A stretch of DNA of 64,000 bases from Epiperipatus broadwayi (lineage: Eukaryota; Onychophora; Udeonychophora; Euonychophora; Peripatidae): positions 1,928,001-1,992,000 of the forward strand of contig JAQFVV010006221.1 of assembly GCA_028023455.1 (NCBI GenBank), given 5' to 3'. Under the pieces are notes generated by a model, which saw nothing but the letters and a program-made list of their open reading frames with translations, did not search any database and had not been told where the DNA came from. Made by a program: the position numbers and the translations under genes. This document shows, piece after piece, positions 57,401 through 63,480 of the stretch. Position 1 is the first letter of the stretch. Every line of letters begins with the position of its first letter.

Positions 57401-59913
57401 TTCTTCATGGAAGGGGGGTGTTTGTGTTTGATATATTTCCACCGATTTCTGTTTTTGTAATTTGAAATTTTAGTTTTCTTGGGTTTTTTTTTTCATTTGT
57501 ATTTTAGAAGTTGTTAAATTTATTTTTGCCTTAGGCATTTGTAATTTATCAATTTCAGTGATTTTTGGATAAAAATTTATCACTTGCATGCTTCTTGAGG
57601 GTTGTTGATGGTACTGCAGTGGCACCCAGCAGCCACATTGGGTGTAAGTCACAACTAACAATAGAAAACAAGAAAAAATTGAAGCTCATAAAGACAAGAA
57701 AAAAAAAACAAATCCTCATTATGAAGAACATGTTTTCCATAATATTTTATTACTAAAAAAACAAACAAGGAAATGTATTTTTAACATAGTTAACAATTAA
57801 TTAAACACAAATACTTTGTCATATTTTATTTACACAAATAGGGCTTAAAATTTTTTTAAATTAAAATATAGCTCATTCAATAATCATTCTACTGCTGAAT
57901 AATATTAATTTGAATAAATTAAAAATAAATGTAATTTTTTTTTATTTACTGATAACAATCAAATGACTAAATAATATTAAAAATTATTTGTTTTCCATAG
58001 AAATATATGTATAAAATTGACCCCCCACCCCATATTAAATCTTTTTTTTTTTTGTTAAAAATTCCTTAACTTCCCTGACATCCAAATTCCAAAATGACCA
58101 AGTTTGTGGTGGAATAGCCAAGTTTTCTTAAAAATATCAAATCAACTTTAAATTTGGCAAATTCATGCATATATTGTAATAATAATAATTAGATCTTTTA
58201 GAAATAAATTCAGTAGTTAAACATACTTATAACATAATGGCAATTTGGATGGCACAAGCTTATATTTTATGTATTAAAACAATAAAATATTTGTTTAATT
58301 CTTAAATGTTCTTTTTATCGGTTTTATCTGAATAGTTGACATTTACAAGAGAGTACACATATATGTACACAAAGACAAGACTAGATTTACATATGTGTAT
58401 TGGTTAACAAAATTGACCTCAGCTTATCATGAATCTCCAATATCAAAAATATTTATTTATAATTTGCTATCTTTAACTAGATATTCATCAAAACGAAGTT
58501 TGGTTTTCAAATGAAGATATTTGTTTGACATTTTCAATTAATATATGCTAATTGAAAGTAGGCCATGGGATTTTCAAAACATTTTTGGTTTTCTTTCTAT
58601 TTAATTTTTTATTTTATTAATACTTAGTAATAAACCCTAAAAATATATATATATATATCACTCCTTAAAATAATAGTATACAATAAAATATATGATTGTT
58701 AAACATCTTTATTATCAATAATCTGAACAATGTAATCATTGAAGAGTTCTCAAATTATACAAATTAATCATTTTAAATGTTTAATTCTACATCATTTGTT
58801 GAAAAATAAATAATAGAAAAATTGTGCATTTTACAAAATTATTCTAGCATGAATAAAACATATACAAAAATCTACTCTCACACAGACTAGATGGATTTAT
58901 TATTCTTACCCTACTACCAAGATGACGTCTTCGATTAGAAAAAGGAGAACGGCTATGACTCCGATAATAATCTTTACGACGATCACTATTTTAAATAAAA
59001 ATATTTCAACATTTCTGTATAATTTTAATTAAATTATGATATATATATACACATATGGATACATAAGTACAATAACAACTCTTAAACAAAACATTTATAA
59101 ATAGATGTAGATATTTACTTATAAAATAATTATAATTTGAAATACTAAAGTCATCAATATTTAATGTATCATAAAAATTTGAAAAACAAAAATTCATAGC
59201 TAATTCTAATTACTATATTAAATATATATATATAAAAATTCAAAACATTTTTATTGCAGCTATTCCAATTCAACGATCTTTCAAAGGAAAAAGATAAAAA
59301 ATATTTATTCATCTAGAGCTCTCACCTTCTACGATTTCTGGAATGTGATCGACTATGCTTCCTTCGGTTTTTTCTTGAATGGGAACGGCTCCTAGATAAT
59401 TTTTTAAAGCATATTAAAAAAAATATATTTAAACTTTAAAATTTTTATAAGTTTGACTAAAAATTTAGTTTTATAGAAAGCTAAAACATTAAAATATATT
59501 GAAGTAAAAAAAGAATCCACACATAAATGACAAACTGACTAAAAAAATATTAAATTTTACATAAACTACAATAAAAATTAATTAGTTTTTAAAAAATAAA
59601 ATTAGATGATTTGATATATCACATTATTTAGCAGATAATAGTTATGAAAGTATAATAGTTTTACAGTGAAAATATATCATGAATGATCACCAAAATTAAA
59701 AAAAAAAAAAAGTACAATATGCAAAAAAAATATTAGCATTAAATAGATTAACTTAAACTAAAGATTTAAAACAAAAAAAAATAAATCAAACCTTGAGCGA
59801 GAATAAGAAGGCCTCAAGCTTTGAGAACTTGTTCGAGAACGTTCTGGAGAATGATTTCTTCCTGAGTGAGCAGATGGACTACGTGAACGTGAAACAGGTG
59901 AACGGGATGAATG
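15351..59913 (-). CDS. tra2: transformer-2 splicing regulator, 7 exons, 5' end missing
   Basis: Tra2 is a nuclear SR-like protein that binds purine-rich exonic splicing enhancers and recruits the splicing machinery; in several insects it acts with Tra on doublesex and fruitless. Seven exons with GT-AG borders and matching phases encode about 218 residues. Counting from the first visible residue: RS domain 1-88, RRM about 96-170 with RNP2 (LGVFGL, 97-102) and RNP1 (RGFAFVYF, 136-143), the Tra2-specific linker ([14 protein letters not shown] and following) to 189, and an RS tail 190-218. Human TRA2B has 288 residues. Introns are about 400, 340, 16196, 9057, 84 and 17831 bp, the three long ones being full of transposons. 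The initiator exon was not found between 59914 and 64000. No stop or frameshift interrupts the exons, so the gene looks functional. Identity is firm; the exact 3' end is not. Confidence 0.93.
15440..17559. other. tra2 intron sequence, AT-rich, no feature
   Basis: Intron sequence between the tra2 tail exon and LINE copy C. A/T homopolymers only; no exon, RNA or repeat border was recognised. Confidence 0.5.
17560..19180 (-). mobile_element. RTE-like LINE copy C, 3' part (reverse transcriptase)
   Basis: This is a non-LTR retrotransposon copy in the same orientation as tra2. Its 3' end is at 17560, with the family tail CATCATCATCAACCAT read on the plus strand. The frame at about 19115-18348 carries the fingers and palm ([50 protein letters not shown]). 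The frame at 18412-17771 carries the active site ([12 protein letters not shown]) and the C-terminal region ([13 protein letters not shown]). An 8-bp deletion separates the two frames near 18400. The conserved tail [15 protein letters not shown] follows in a third frame. The element continues after an insertion at 21124. It is inactive but fairly young. Confidence 0.9.
19181..21123. mobile_element. 1.94-kb TG...CA insertion in LINE C (solo-LTR-like)
   Basis: Compared with intact LINE copy B, copy C is interrupted after AAATTTCCTAC. The insert begins TGTAACCCGG and ends CCGTTACA, after which CTACCAATACC resumes the LINE. The 4-bp target duplication CTAC lies at 19177-19180 and 21124-21127. TG...CA ends with a TGTAAC/GTTACA inverted terminus and a 4-bp duplication are typical of LTR retrotransposons. 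With no gag/pol frame inside, a solo LTR is the simplest reading. The insert is much richer in GC than its surroundings (19180-20300). It also contains an internal TGTAACCCGG...CCGGGGTTACA pair at 19181-19289 and a GACAGGTAC...GTACCTGTC pair near 20958-21057, so a short internally deleted element is also possible. Confidence 0.65.
21124..21285 (-). mobile_element. LINE copy C, continuation upstream of the insertion
   Basis: Read on the minus strand, this matches LINE copy B around 36410-36575: the linker between endonuclease and reverse transcriptase, with TTTCCTTGCTA and AATTCGAGATATTCAAT seen on the plus strand. Similarity fades after about 21285, so copy C is 5'-truncated or decayed there. 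Confidence 0.8.
21407..23855. mobile_element. TTAA-flanked element with about 35-bp terminal inverted repeats
   Basis: TTAA at 21407-21410 is followed by AGTTCTTGGGTGTTG and then TTTTGTCAACATCCACGCTG. The complement of the right end, inward from TTAA at 23852-23855, reads AGAACTTGGTTGTTG and then TTTTGTCGACATCCACGCTG. The two 35-bp ends differ at four positions. A TTAA target is typical of piggyBac-type elements, but the termini lack the usual CCC start, so the superfamily is uncertain. No transposase was found, and the 2.4-kb interior is AT-rich with long A and C runs, suggesting a non-autonomous element. It sits just beyond LINE C, within the 17.8-kb tra2 intron. Confidence 0.65.
22700..23420. 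repeat. poly-A-linked short tandem units inside the TTAA element
   Basis: A unit containing TTAATAACTTTGAACTTGTT, then GAGAACTG and AAAAAAGC-GTAATCCA followed by a run of A, occurs at 23271 and again about 68 bp later at 23339. A diverged relative (CTTAATAACTTTGATCTTGTT) lies at about 22830. A C run of about 14 at 22799 interrupts the series. These look like slippage-amplified internal repeats of the host element. Confidence 0.6.
23856..26580. other. tra2 intron sequence, AT-rich, no feature
   Basis: No gene, RNA or confident repeat recognised. A run of G lies at about 26322-26330. Confidence 0.45.
26580..26890. repeat. about 310-bp foldback element
   Basis: The left arm (about 26583-26661, containing AATTATCCATTTAATGAATA and ATGCAAGGCAGAGATTGG) is the imperfect reverse complement of the right arm (about 26808-26888, containing CCAGTCCTTACCTTGTGTAA and ATTTATTAAATGGATAAT). 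The centre contains GGACCAACTGATAAGTGCTG, shared with the palindrome at 60245-60595. It has the form of a MITE or an inverted SINE pair. Confidence 0.6.
27030..27215 (+). repeat. second, partial copy of the 26.6-kb foldback repeat
   Basis: This is a direct, diverged repeat of 26685-26885: GGGTGCTGGTTCAGAATGAA, then TCATATGTTTATGATTA, CAGTCTCTACCTTGTGTGAG and ATCATTCATTAAATAAAC follow in the same order as in the first copy. The left arm is missing or unrecognisable. Confidence 0.55.
27322..29090 (-). mobile_element. RTE-like LINE copy D, heavily decayed
   Basis: This minus-strand copy is collinear with LINE B from its 3' end (degraded CATCATTATTTTCAACC at 27325 on the plus strand) to the endonuclease-RT linker (AACGATTTGCAAGTTCTAAT at about 29065). 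Pieces still read as reverse transcriptase: [19 protein letters not shown] and [17 protein letters not shown] (about 28200-28375). Stops and indels are frequent and several stretches are lost, so it is older than B, C and E. Its 5' border is directly followed by a copy of the dispersed repeat found at 1-1090. Confidence 0.85.
29090..29390 (+). repeat. copy of the 1-1090 dispersed repeat
   Basis: The tail of one unit (CACATGATCACCATTTCTTA...ATTAAAACAGG) is followed by the head of another (CCAATATCCCCAGACTAGTT, then GTGGCTTTCATCAGTGAG). This is the same tail-to-head arrangement as at 240-400. It abuts the 5' end of LINE D. No coding capacity. Confidence 0.55.
29391..33270. other. tra2 intron sequence, AT-rich
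   Basis: No gene recognised. There are C-runs followed by A-runs at about 31996-32024 and a C run at 32173-32182. A somewhat GC-richer stretch at about 32835-33180 just downstream of a tra2 exon contains no open frame that continues from the exon. Confidence 0.4.
33271..33383 (-). CDS. tra2: tra2 exon, RRM end and Tra2 linker
   Basis: This 113-bp exon follows a very short 84-bp intron and uses acceptor tgaatag and donor CCAAC|gtaatt. It reads [20 protein letters not shown], then [17 protein letters not shown] plus two bases of a Thr codon. The RAHTPTPG-x-YMG-x-PT linker is the hallmark of the Tra2 family and absent from other SR proteins. If the following 17.8-kb intron were retained, the frame would hit TAA at once (PT-stop), giving an RRM-only protein without the RS tail. 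Confidence 0.95.
33468..33527 (-). CDS. tra2: tra2 exon, RRM RNP1
   Basis: This 60-bp phase-0 exon has acceptor ttttag and donor CATATG|gtatgt. It encodes [20 protein letters not shown], which contains the RNP1 octamer with the aromatic residues that stack on RNA. Its acceptor and first three bases lie inside the 297-bp tandem duplication 33525-34118, so a second copy of the acceptor sits 297 bp upstream at 33822-33826. Confidence 0.95.
33525..34118. repeat. perfect tandem duplication, two 297-bp units
   Basis: Unit 1 (33525-33821) and unit 2 (33822-34118) appear identical throughout. Both start AGTCTAAAAACAAAATTAAT and end ATGATTTATAA. The unit is AT-rich intron sequence, but its left edge includes the splice acceptor and first three coding bases (ACT on the minus strand) of the tra2 RNP1 exon. 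Identity implies a very recent duplication or an assembly artefact. Confidence 0.92.
34119..35256. other. tra2 intron; includes a weak exon-like segment
   Basis: Mostly AT-rich intron. On the minus strand at about 34323-34216, an acceptor-like TTTTATAG is followed by an open stretch reading [20 protein letters not shown] and ending at TGA after about 36 codons. I do not recognise it, and it may be a cryptic exon or a relic of an element. Nothing else was supported. Confidence 0.3.
35386..36250 (+). pseudogene. LINE B endonuclease domain
   Basis: The first frame (from about 35386) reads [24 protein letters not shown] (the catalytic Glu lies in CEVR) and [10 protein letters not shown] frameshift near 35625 is followed by [34 protein letters not shown] and GSDH. 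These are the conserved blocks of LINE exonuclease-endonuclease-phosphatase domains; such domains nick the target DNA. The SDH block is followed directly by TGA at 36095-36097 where an Arg codon (SDHRLV) is expected, consistent with CGA to TGA decay at a CpG. The frame then continues open into the linker and reverse transcriptase. Confidence 0.88.
36266..37540 (+). pseudogene. LINE B reverse transcriptase domain
   Basis: An open frame of 424 codons covers the linker and most of the reverse transcriptase. Motifs in order: [85 protein letters not shown] and [12 protein letters not shown], the last with the catalytic Asp pair. The frame closes early because of an 8-bp loss next to GATGAAAGTAG; the thumb and C-terminal part continue at 37512-37994 in another frame. 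Target-primed reverse transcription is the known role of the family. Confidence 0.9.
37512..38190 (+). pseudogene. LINE B C-terminal region
   Basis: This continues the reverse transcriptase after the frameshift: [37 protein letters not shown] and [17 protein letters not shown] second frameshift near 37960 destroys the W-x-GH-x-AR block preserved in copy E, and a G run at 38102-38117 replaces the sequence encoding KCAGVL. The remaining tail matches the other copies to ATCCTGCAGTGGATTGATGA. Confidence 0.85.
38211..39914. other. tra2 intron between LINE copies B and E
   Basis: AT-rich with long A runs; no gene or repeat border recognised. Confidence 0.45.
39915..41412 (+). mobile_element. RTE-like LINE copy E, 5'-truncated
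   Basis: The copy starts within the reverse transcriptase at about GCCCAGAATTTTAAATGAAG and reaches the family 3' end with a short TGATGATGAT tail. One frame (39945-40715) carries [50 protein letters not shown] and [12 protein letters not shown]. It ends at a TAG at 40713-40715, where copies B and C have a Gln codon in the block EMLQEL. The same frame resumes to 41405 with the best preserved C-terminus of the family: [51 protein letters not shown] 12-bp in-frame deletion near 40980 removes residues found in copy B. It is dead but young. Confidence 0.92.
41413..42584. other. tra2 intron, no feature
   Basis: AT-rich; the short minus-strand frames (41926-42114, 42360-42554) show no motif. Confidence 0.45.
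42585..42713 (-). CDS. tra2: tra2 exon, RRM N-terminal half (RNP2)
   Basis: This 129-bp phase-0 exon has acceptor tttaaag and donor CATCAT|gtaagt. Its 43 residues begin [18 protein letters not shown] and run through [17 protein letters not shown]. This covers beta1 (RNP2, LGVFGL), alpha1 and beta2 of the RRM. The C[10 protein letters not shown] signature is diagnostic of Tra2 among RRM proteins. The QVQVVYD ending resembles chelicerate and vertebrate versions as I remember them, a weak taxonomic hint only. Confidence 0.95.
42714..44199. other. tra2 intron, no feature
   Basis: AT-rich sequence upstream of the RNP2 exon. No gene or repeat recognised. Confidence 0.4.
44200..47720 (-). mobile_element. 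decayed LINE of a second family (endonuclease plus RT)
   Basis: On the minus strand, fragments appear in the order of a LINE ORF. The endonuclease start is [24 protein letters not shown] (in two parts: [12 protein letters not shown], then [12 protein letters not shown]; about 47340-47430), followed by FFLGDFN (about 47130-47150). The linker follows: [12 protein letters not shown] (about 45625-45665), then [18 protein letters not shown]. The reverse transcriptase is [35 protein letters not shown] (44950-45060) and a QYADDYT active-site block (about 44446-44466). These resemble another abundant LINE type often annotated as craniofacial development protein 2-like, distinct from copies A-E. Numerous stops and indels indicate an old insertion. 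A (GT)n/G run lies near 46242-46267. Confidence 0.78.
47721..48299. other. unclassified sequence, slightly GC-richer
   Basis: A 60-codon plus-strand frame at 47876-48058 has no recognisable motif. This may be the 5' flank of the decayed LINE or another relic; nothing firm. Confidence 0.3.
48300..49020 (-). mobile_element. probable decayed LINE linker fragment
   Basis: The minus strand has charged pieces in order, such as [40 protein letters not shown] and [20 protein letters not shown]. They resemble the basic linker between the endonuclease and reverse transcriptase of LINEs. No diagnostic catalytic motif is present, so the assignment is tentative. Confidence 0.35.
49190..49405 (-). repeat. 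tRNA-derived SINE
   Basis: The minus strand contains TTAGCCGAGAGGTCATCGCA, matching a polymerase III A box (TRGC..AG..GG). About 45 bp later it has GGTTCGTATCCCGGCCG, a near-perfect B box and T-arm. A short A-rich run (TGAGAAAAAAAAAAG) follows. The anticodon arm is degraded and the acceptor ends do not pair, so this is a SINE head rather than a functional tRNA gene. Confidence 0.7.
49406..53339. other. tra2 intron, no firm feature
   Basis: AT-rich intron. A slightly GC-richer patch near 52140-52250 and another near 50910-50990 show no recognisable frame or repeat. Confidence 0.4.
53340..53396 (-). CDS. candidate 57-bp cassette exon of tra2 (unproven)
   Basis: On the minus strand, between the RS and RRM exons, a segment bounded by an AG acceptor (ttttaag) and a strong donor (TTCA|gtaagt) is exactly 19 codons long and open in phase 0. 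It reads [19 protein letters not shown]. Both flanking tra2 exons meet at phase 0, so inclusion would add 19 residues just before the RRM without a frameshift. The segment is richer in GC and CpG than its surroundings. The polypyrimidine tract is weak. I do not recognise the peptide, and it could be a chance ORF or a relic of something else. Confidence 0.25.
53874..55300. repeat. left inverted arm of Merlin element, internally repeated
   Basis: The module AAGCTGACTGATGGGGCTTC, then GGAGGAATTACAAAAACAG, TTTCATCAATATTTA and CAAACAAACAAGAAAA recurs at about 54290-54450 and 54685-54850, with a partial third start at 54905. The phrase TTGCTGAAATC/AAATTAAAATGCC with TCCTTCTAAAATAC recurs near 53970, 54150 and 54540. 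The inner part has its own duplication (TTCTATTTATCAAA...TTTGAAATTATG at about 55000-55040 and 55125-55165). Confidence 0.75.
55618..56410 (+). pseudogene. Merlin (ISXO2-like) transposase, broken
   Basis: The first block (55618-55893) has [20 protein letters not shown], then [19 protein letters not shown] and [11 protein letters not shown]. It ends at a TGA where Trp is usual (TVI-x-W). The frame continues with [15 protein letters not shown], a second TGA, and [15 protein letters not shown], where VDE holds the first catalytic Asp. A frameshift leads to 55985-56287: [35 protein letters not shown] (second Asp) and [17 protein letters not shown] further shift gives [20 protein letters not shown] and LVEFMWR. 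This order is that of DDE transposases of the Merlin/IS1016 type. With two nonsense changes and two frameshifts it is inactive. Confidence 0.88.
56755..57657. repeat. right inverted arm of Merlin element
   Basis: This is the inverted counterpart of the left arm. It holds fewer modules: one AAGCCCCATCAGTC copy at about 57220, with GTTTTCTTGTTTGTTT at 57075 and 57310. The innermost part (56755-56960) pairs with 55136-55300. Confidence 0.75.
57658..58909. other. tra2 intron, AT-rich, no feature
   Basis: Contains a run CCCCCCACCCC at about 58021-58031 and a short (AT)n near 58643-58658. No gene recognised. Confidence 0.45.
58910..58985 (-). CDS. tra2: tra2 exon, RS domain end and RRM lead-in
   Basis: This 76-bp exon has acceptor aaatag and donor AGTAGG|gtaaga. 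It encodes the end of the RS1 domain and the basic lead-in ending RRRHLGSR. That matches the RRRH-x-G-x-R segment that precedes the RRM in Tra2 proteins generally. It ends in phase 0, so the next exon (42713-42585) joins cleanly, but so would a phase-0 cassette exon in the 16-kb intron between them. Confidence 0.9.
59326..59391 (-). CDS. tra2: tra2 exon, RS domain part 2
   Basis: This 66-bp exon has acceptor atctag and donor AGAAG|gtgaga. Its first base completes an Arg codon from the previous exon, and its last two complete a Ser codon in the next. It reads [21 protein letters not shown], a strongly basic RS stretch. The small introns on either side (400 and 340 bp) make this a compact three-exon RS cluster, unlike the rest of the gene. 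Confidence 0.88.
59792..59913 (-). CDS. tra2: tra2 exon, RS domain part 1
   Basis: This 122-bp exon starts in phase 0 after a TTTTAAG acceptor and ends with two bases of an Arg codon before the donor CAAG|gtttga. It encodes 40 residues rich in RS, SP and SR dipeptides ([11 protein letters not shown] near the start, SYSRSR at the junction). It is the most upstream tra2 exon that I can identify. An exon carrying the start Met must lie further upstream, either unseen here or outside the window. Confidence 0.87.
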
Positions 59914-60244
59914 CTTAAAATATTTATTAATAATCAGCTTTTTATAAAGAAGATACAGCTGTTTTCAGTATTAATGTAGTTCTAATATTTGATTTACATA
60001 CAAATAGTTTTATATCAAGTCTTACCATATAAACAAACAATTTAAAGATAGCATTGGAAATCCACTGAAAGCATATCCTTAAAAAAACGAAATTAACTAA
60101 TAGCAGAATATCAATCAATACAATATTACAAATGAAGATCTCTCATTTATTTCACATAAAACAATTCTTAGAAGAAATCATGTTACCAGAAGTAATACCG
60201 GAGACCAGAATTTTAACATCTTTCTTTAACAGATACCCAACTTT

Positions 60245-60595
60245 TACCAAAAAGCATAAATGTATGCAGGATTCGAACTCAAACTTTCACATGACCCTCA
60301 AATCTCCATGCCATCTCACATTACTGACCCACCTGATCACACACATGTTGAAAAGATAATCACCAATATACGTATTTCGTGCTAATCCAGCACTCATCAG
60401 TTGGTCCAGATTACCACCTCCATGGCAATCTGGACCAACTGATGAGTGCTGGTTTAGCACAAAATACATATATTGGTGATTATTTATCTTTTCAACAGGT
60501 ATGTGATCAGGTAGGTCAGCAATTTGAGATGGCATGGAGAGTTGAGGGTCGTGTGAAAGTCTGAATCCCGCATACATTACATATATATATGCAGG
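60245..60595. repeat. SINE-like palindrome: two inverted copies around an 18-bp spacer
   Basis: The left arm (about 60262-60411) and right arm (about 60430-60580) are imperfect reverse complements around TTACCACCTCCATGGCAA. The inner sequence TCTGGACCAACTGATGAGTG and outer sequence TGTATGCAGGATTCGAACTC occur in both arms in inverted form. The reverse complement of the left arm carries GAGTTCGAATCCTGC, a canonical polymerase III B box, so each arm looks tRNA-derived. The family also appears in the foldback repeat at 26580. Confidence 0.7.
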
Positions 60596-63100
60596 TTTAA
60601 GCCTGTATAGGGTATTAATTTACAAATAGCATAAAACATTCTCATACCTAGATTTTACAGACTAATTACATTAACCGTTGATATTGTTTGCAATATCTAA
60701 AAAAAAATCCAACCAAATTATAGAAAAATTACTAACAAGTTTTATATAGAGGGGGGGAAATCTATTAAATAATTAGCAAGAGACTCTTAACAAGCTACAA
60801 TCTTCCTGCCAACAAGACCAAAAAAAAAAGTTATTCCTGATAGATATTATCCATTTCTCAGATAATTACCTGTGAGTTAGATAATATGAACTCACCAAGT
60901 CAAATTCTTTAATATTAAATTCAAAAGCAACTCCAATCAGTGACCAAATGAAAAAATTAAACAAGTACTAAAAATTTTTTTTTAAAAATGACTTCTTCAC
61001 TAAATAACTTAAACAAATCAGGATTAGTTTAATAACTTCTTATCCCTCAGAAGAGAATGTCCAGTCCACTAAATATCACTCAAACCAAGTTCCAAAAAAA
61101 TAAAAAGAAATCATTTCTGTTTCTGAACAGAAATATTTACTGAAGCTGATACTAATCAAAAAAAATTTAAAAAGTTCAAGTTTGTGAAAGTAATATGATC
61201 TCTAATCTTAAAATTTTTTATCACACTTGCAAACTACACAAAATTTTTTTTTTTTAAAATAGCTCTTTTTCTGGGTGACTTTGATAATTAAAAAGCAGGA
61301 GCTAAAATGATGTTAAAAAGATCTCTTCAAAAAGATGTGCTTCATCCATAAAAATAAAGATAATAGTTACAGATTAATCTCATATTTAGTTTTTTTTTCT
61401 CTTCCATTTGTTCTACAATGAAGAAACATTTAATCAAAGACAAATTTAAGAATAAAAAAAATAATTAATAAAGTTCTTATAGAAATATTCCATTATTATA
61501 CATCAATCATATCTATCAAGTACTTTTAAATATTCTTTCAATATTATAGCATTCACTATAGATACCATGAAGAGCTTAATACCTGAAACTGAATAGATTT
61601 CACTTGGCATATTTCAGAGGTTATCGAAATAATCTAATTACGAAAGTTAGCTTCAATTTAAGAAAGAAAAAATTCTGGGATAATCATACCATGAACATTC
61701 TCCTACATGCATCTTCAATACAATAAGAAACTATCGATATTCCATCTCAAAAAATTTTTAAAACTAACTTAGCAACTCAAAATAATGGCAGAATAGGGAA
61801 TTTGGCCTTTTCTTCATTCACAAATGCATATAGCAAGAACATATCAAAAAATATTTTATATGTTCATATTTTAAAAATTAAACATTTATAAAGAAAAAAA
61901 TTATAAATGCAATATAAATAGAAAAAATATTTAAGACTTTCTTATACAGATGTATTGAATGCATGTTTCTTAAAAGATACATATTTATAGTGTTTTCTGT
62001 CAGTTTTTATAAAGCCTATATTATTTGAAATCTCAAATAAATTTAAAATAATGGATGTCCTATAAATAATAATGTAATAGTTAATGATGTTCAAATCTTT
62101 TTTTTTTAATTGTTATATTACTCAATATAAAAAGTTAAATTATTTTACAGTAAATAAATGTAAATTAGATATTATTTTCCTTTTCTTTTAATTACAAGTC
62201 AAAATTAAAATTACTTTCTACCTACAAATAAATAAAGCCAATTTCCATTAATAAAATGTACTTTTAAAATGAATTATTTATGCAATTTCTATATATGTGC
62301 TATATAACACCTAATGCTGTAAAAGTAATTTTCTATAGGTCCATTTATTATAACAAAAAAGAAAATATAATAGAAAGTTTTTTCTTTAAAACTATATTGT
62401 AACAGTCATATTTGTACATTCACGCAACAAAATCCAAAGTTTTGACAAATTATACCAAGCCTGATCTAGATGAGGGTTTGAGACTTCAAATCCGATCACA
62501 CCTCAGCTCCTTTACCAATGCTCTATGACTTACTACCCTATGAATGACATGTATGAGGTCACACTCGGAGTTTCTTAATTCACGTGCCGGCAGTAGCAAA
62601 GGGTGGAGCAAGAAACTCTAATAACTAAATTAATGATAGCTTAACTAAACACACACACACCCACACACCTATGGCTGGCTAGATAATGCACATATTAATA
62701 AATTTGGAAAGTGACTCAATACAAACAGAGTGAATAAGACAACGGACATCAATATGTTAAATATCATTTAATCATAGTAAAATAAAACTAATAATGATCA
62801 TCAAGTGCTCTGGACACTCCACTCGCAGTGGTATGATGCATATGTGAACTATAAGTTCTCAAGTTGACTGCACTTAATCATTTAATTCTAACATTTTTAC
62901 AAATTAATAATTTCATTTACATCTATAATGATGCCTTAATTATGCTCCGCCATTACTATCAGGTTTGCCAAGAGTTAATTTTTACAAGAATGATAACGAT
63001 AACTAAACTTATTTATTCATATTACGTAATGAACAATAAATGTGTTCCCTATATGGATCGTTTGTATAAACCAGATCTGAAGTTCAGATCAAGGCTGAAA
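60596..63100. other. flank upstream of the known tra2 exons; start exon not found
   Basis: AT-rich. A (CA)n run lies at about 62651-62668. A slightly GC-richer patch at 62460-62625 faintly resembles a tRNA-like sequence on the minus strand (AGAGCATTGGTAAAG...GATTTGAAGTC) but is too degraded to call. I looked for a short first coding exon of tra2 and saw none with a convincing start and donor. Confidence 0.35.
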
Positions 63101-63480
63101 TGCATAATATAAAGGAGATAGAGTCGACGGTTTGCAGCATGGCTTCCGAGGCTACGCGCTACTTAAACTAAATAAGGATTGCAGCTCAAATGCACAATTA
63201 CTCATGGGATTCAGTACCAAGTACTCGGTTCCCTTGGACCGTACGACATGCTATCTTAAATTAAGTGAACATTTAGTTCAGGTGATCAGAGCAGCTTTAA
63301 TATACAATTCTGGATCCTCATGTTCCAGTTCTAAAAGGAATAATGGGGTGGCCCTTAAAACCAAAGCCCATTTAAAAAGAGATCTGTCCGAACTAAGAAT
63401 GGGGTGGCCCTTAAAACCAAAGCCCATTTTAATAAAATATATATATAGCAAGGCGTAACGCACAGAAGTGCTTCATAAAA
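63070..63480. repeat. unclassified repeat with internal direct duplication
   Basis: This is a GC-richer block. AATGGGGTGGCCCTTAAAACCAAAGCCCATTT (given here in two parts: AATGGGGTGGCCCTTAAAAC and CAAAGCCCATTT) occurs at about 63342-63373 and again about 57 bp downstream at 63399-63430. Frames are open on both strands (plus 63132-63458, minus 63463-63278). The peptides, including GWPLKPKPI on one strand and GFGFKGHPILS on the other, look like translated repeat rather than host protein. It probably belongs to a dispersed family that I cannot name. Confidence 0.5.

Larger units (their letters stand above)
53874..57657 (+). mobile_element. Merlin DNA transposon with long repeated inverted arms
   Basis: A 3.8-kb element. 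Its outer ends are inverted copies: TAGTTGTGACTTATGCCCAA at 53874, and its counterpart TAGTTGTGACTTACACCCAA read inward from 57657. Similarity continues through CTGCAGTACCATCAACAACC and AAGAAGCATGCAA. The arms extend inward to GGCTGACTTGTCCACATCCATGG-type sequence at 55240-55262 and its inverted match at 56796-56855. That gives a left arm of about 1.4 kb and a right arm of about 0.9 kb. In the left arm, modules of about 300-400 bp are repeated. The centre holds a broken ISXO2-like (Merlin) transposase. No convincing 8-9 bp target duplication was seen (flanks AAAAAACGG and ACAATAGAA). Confidence 0.8.

Noticed and set aside
62460-62625. A second tRNA-like sequence on the minus strand
   Set aside because: Only loose resemblance to A and B boxes (AGAGCATTGGTAAAG, GATTTGAAGTC). 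Too degraded to support a call.
63120-63180. tra2 first exon or promoter in the GC-richer patch
   Set aside because: The minus-strand ATG there (MLQTVDSIS...) runs into a stop after 18 codons with no donor in a suitable phase, and the patch belongs to a repeat block.
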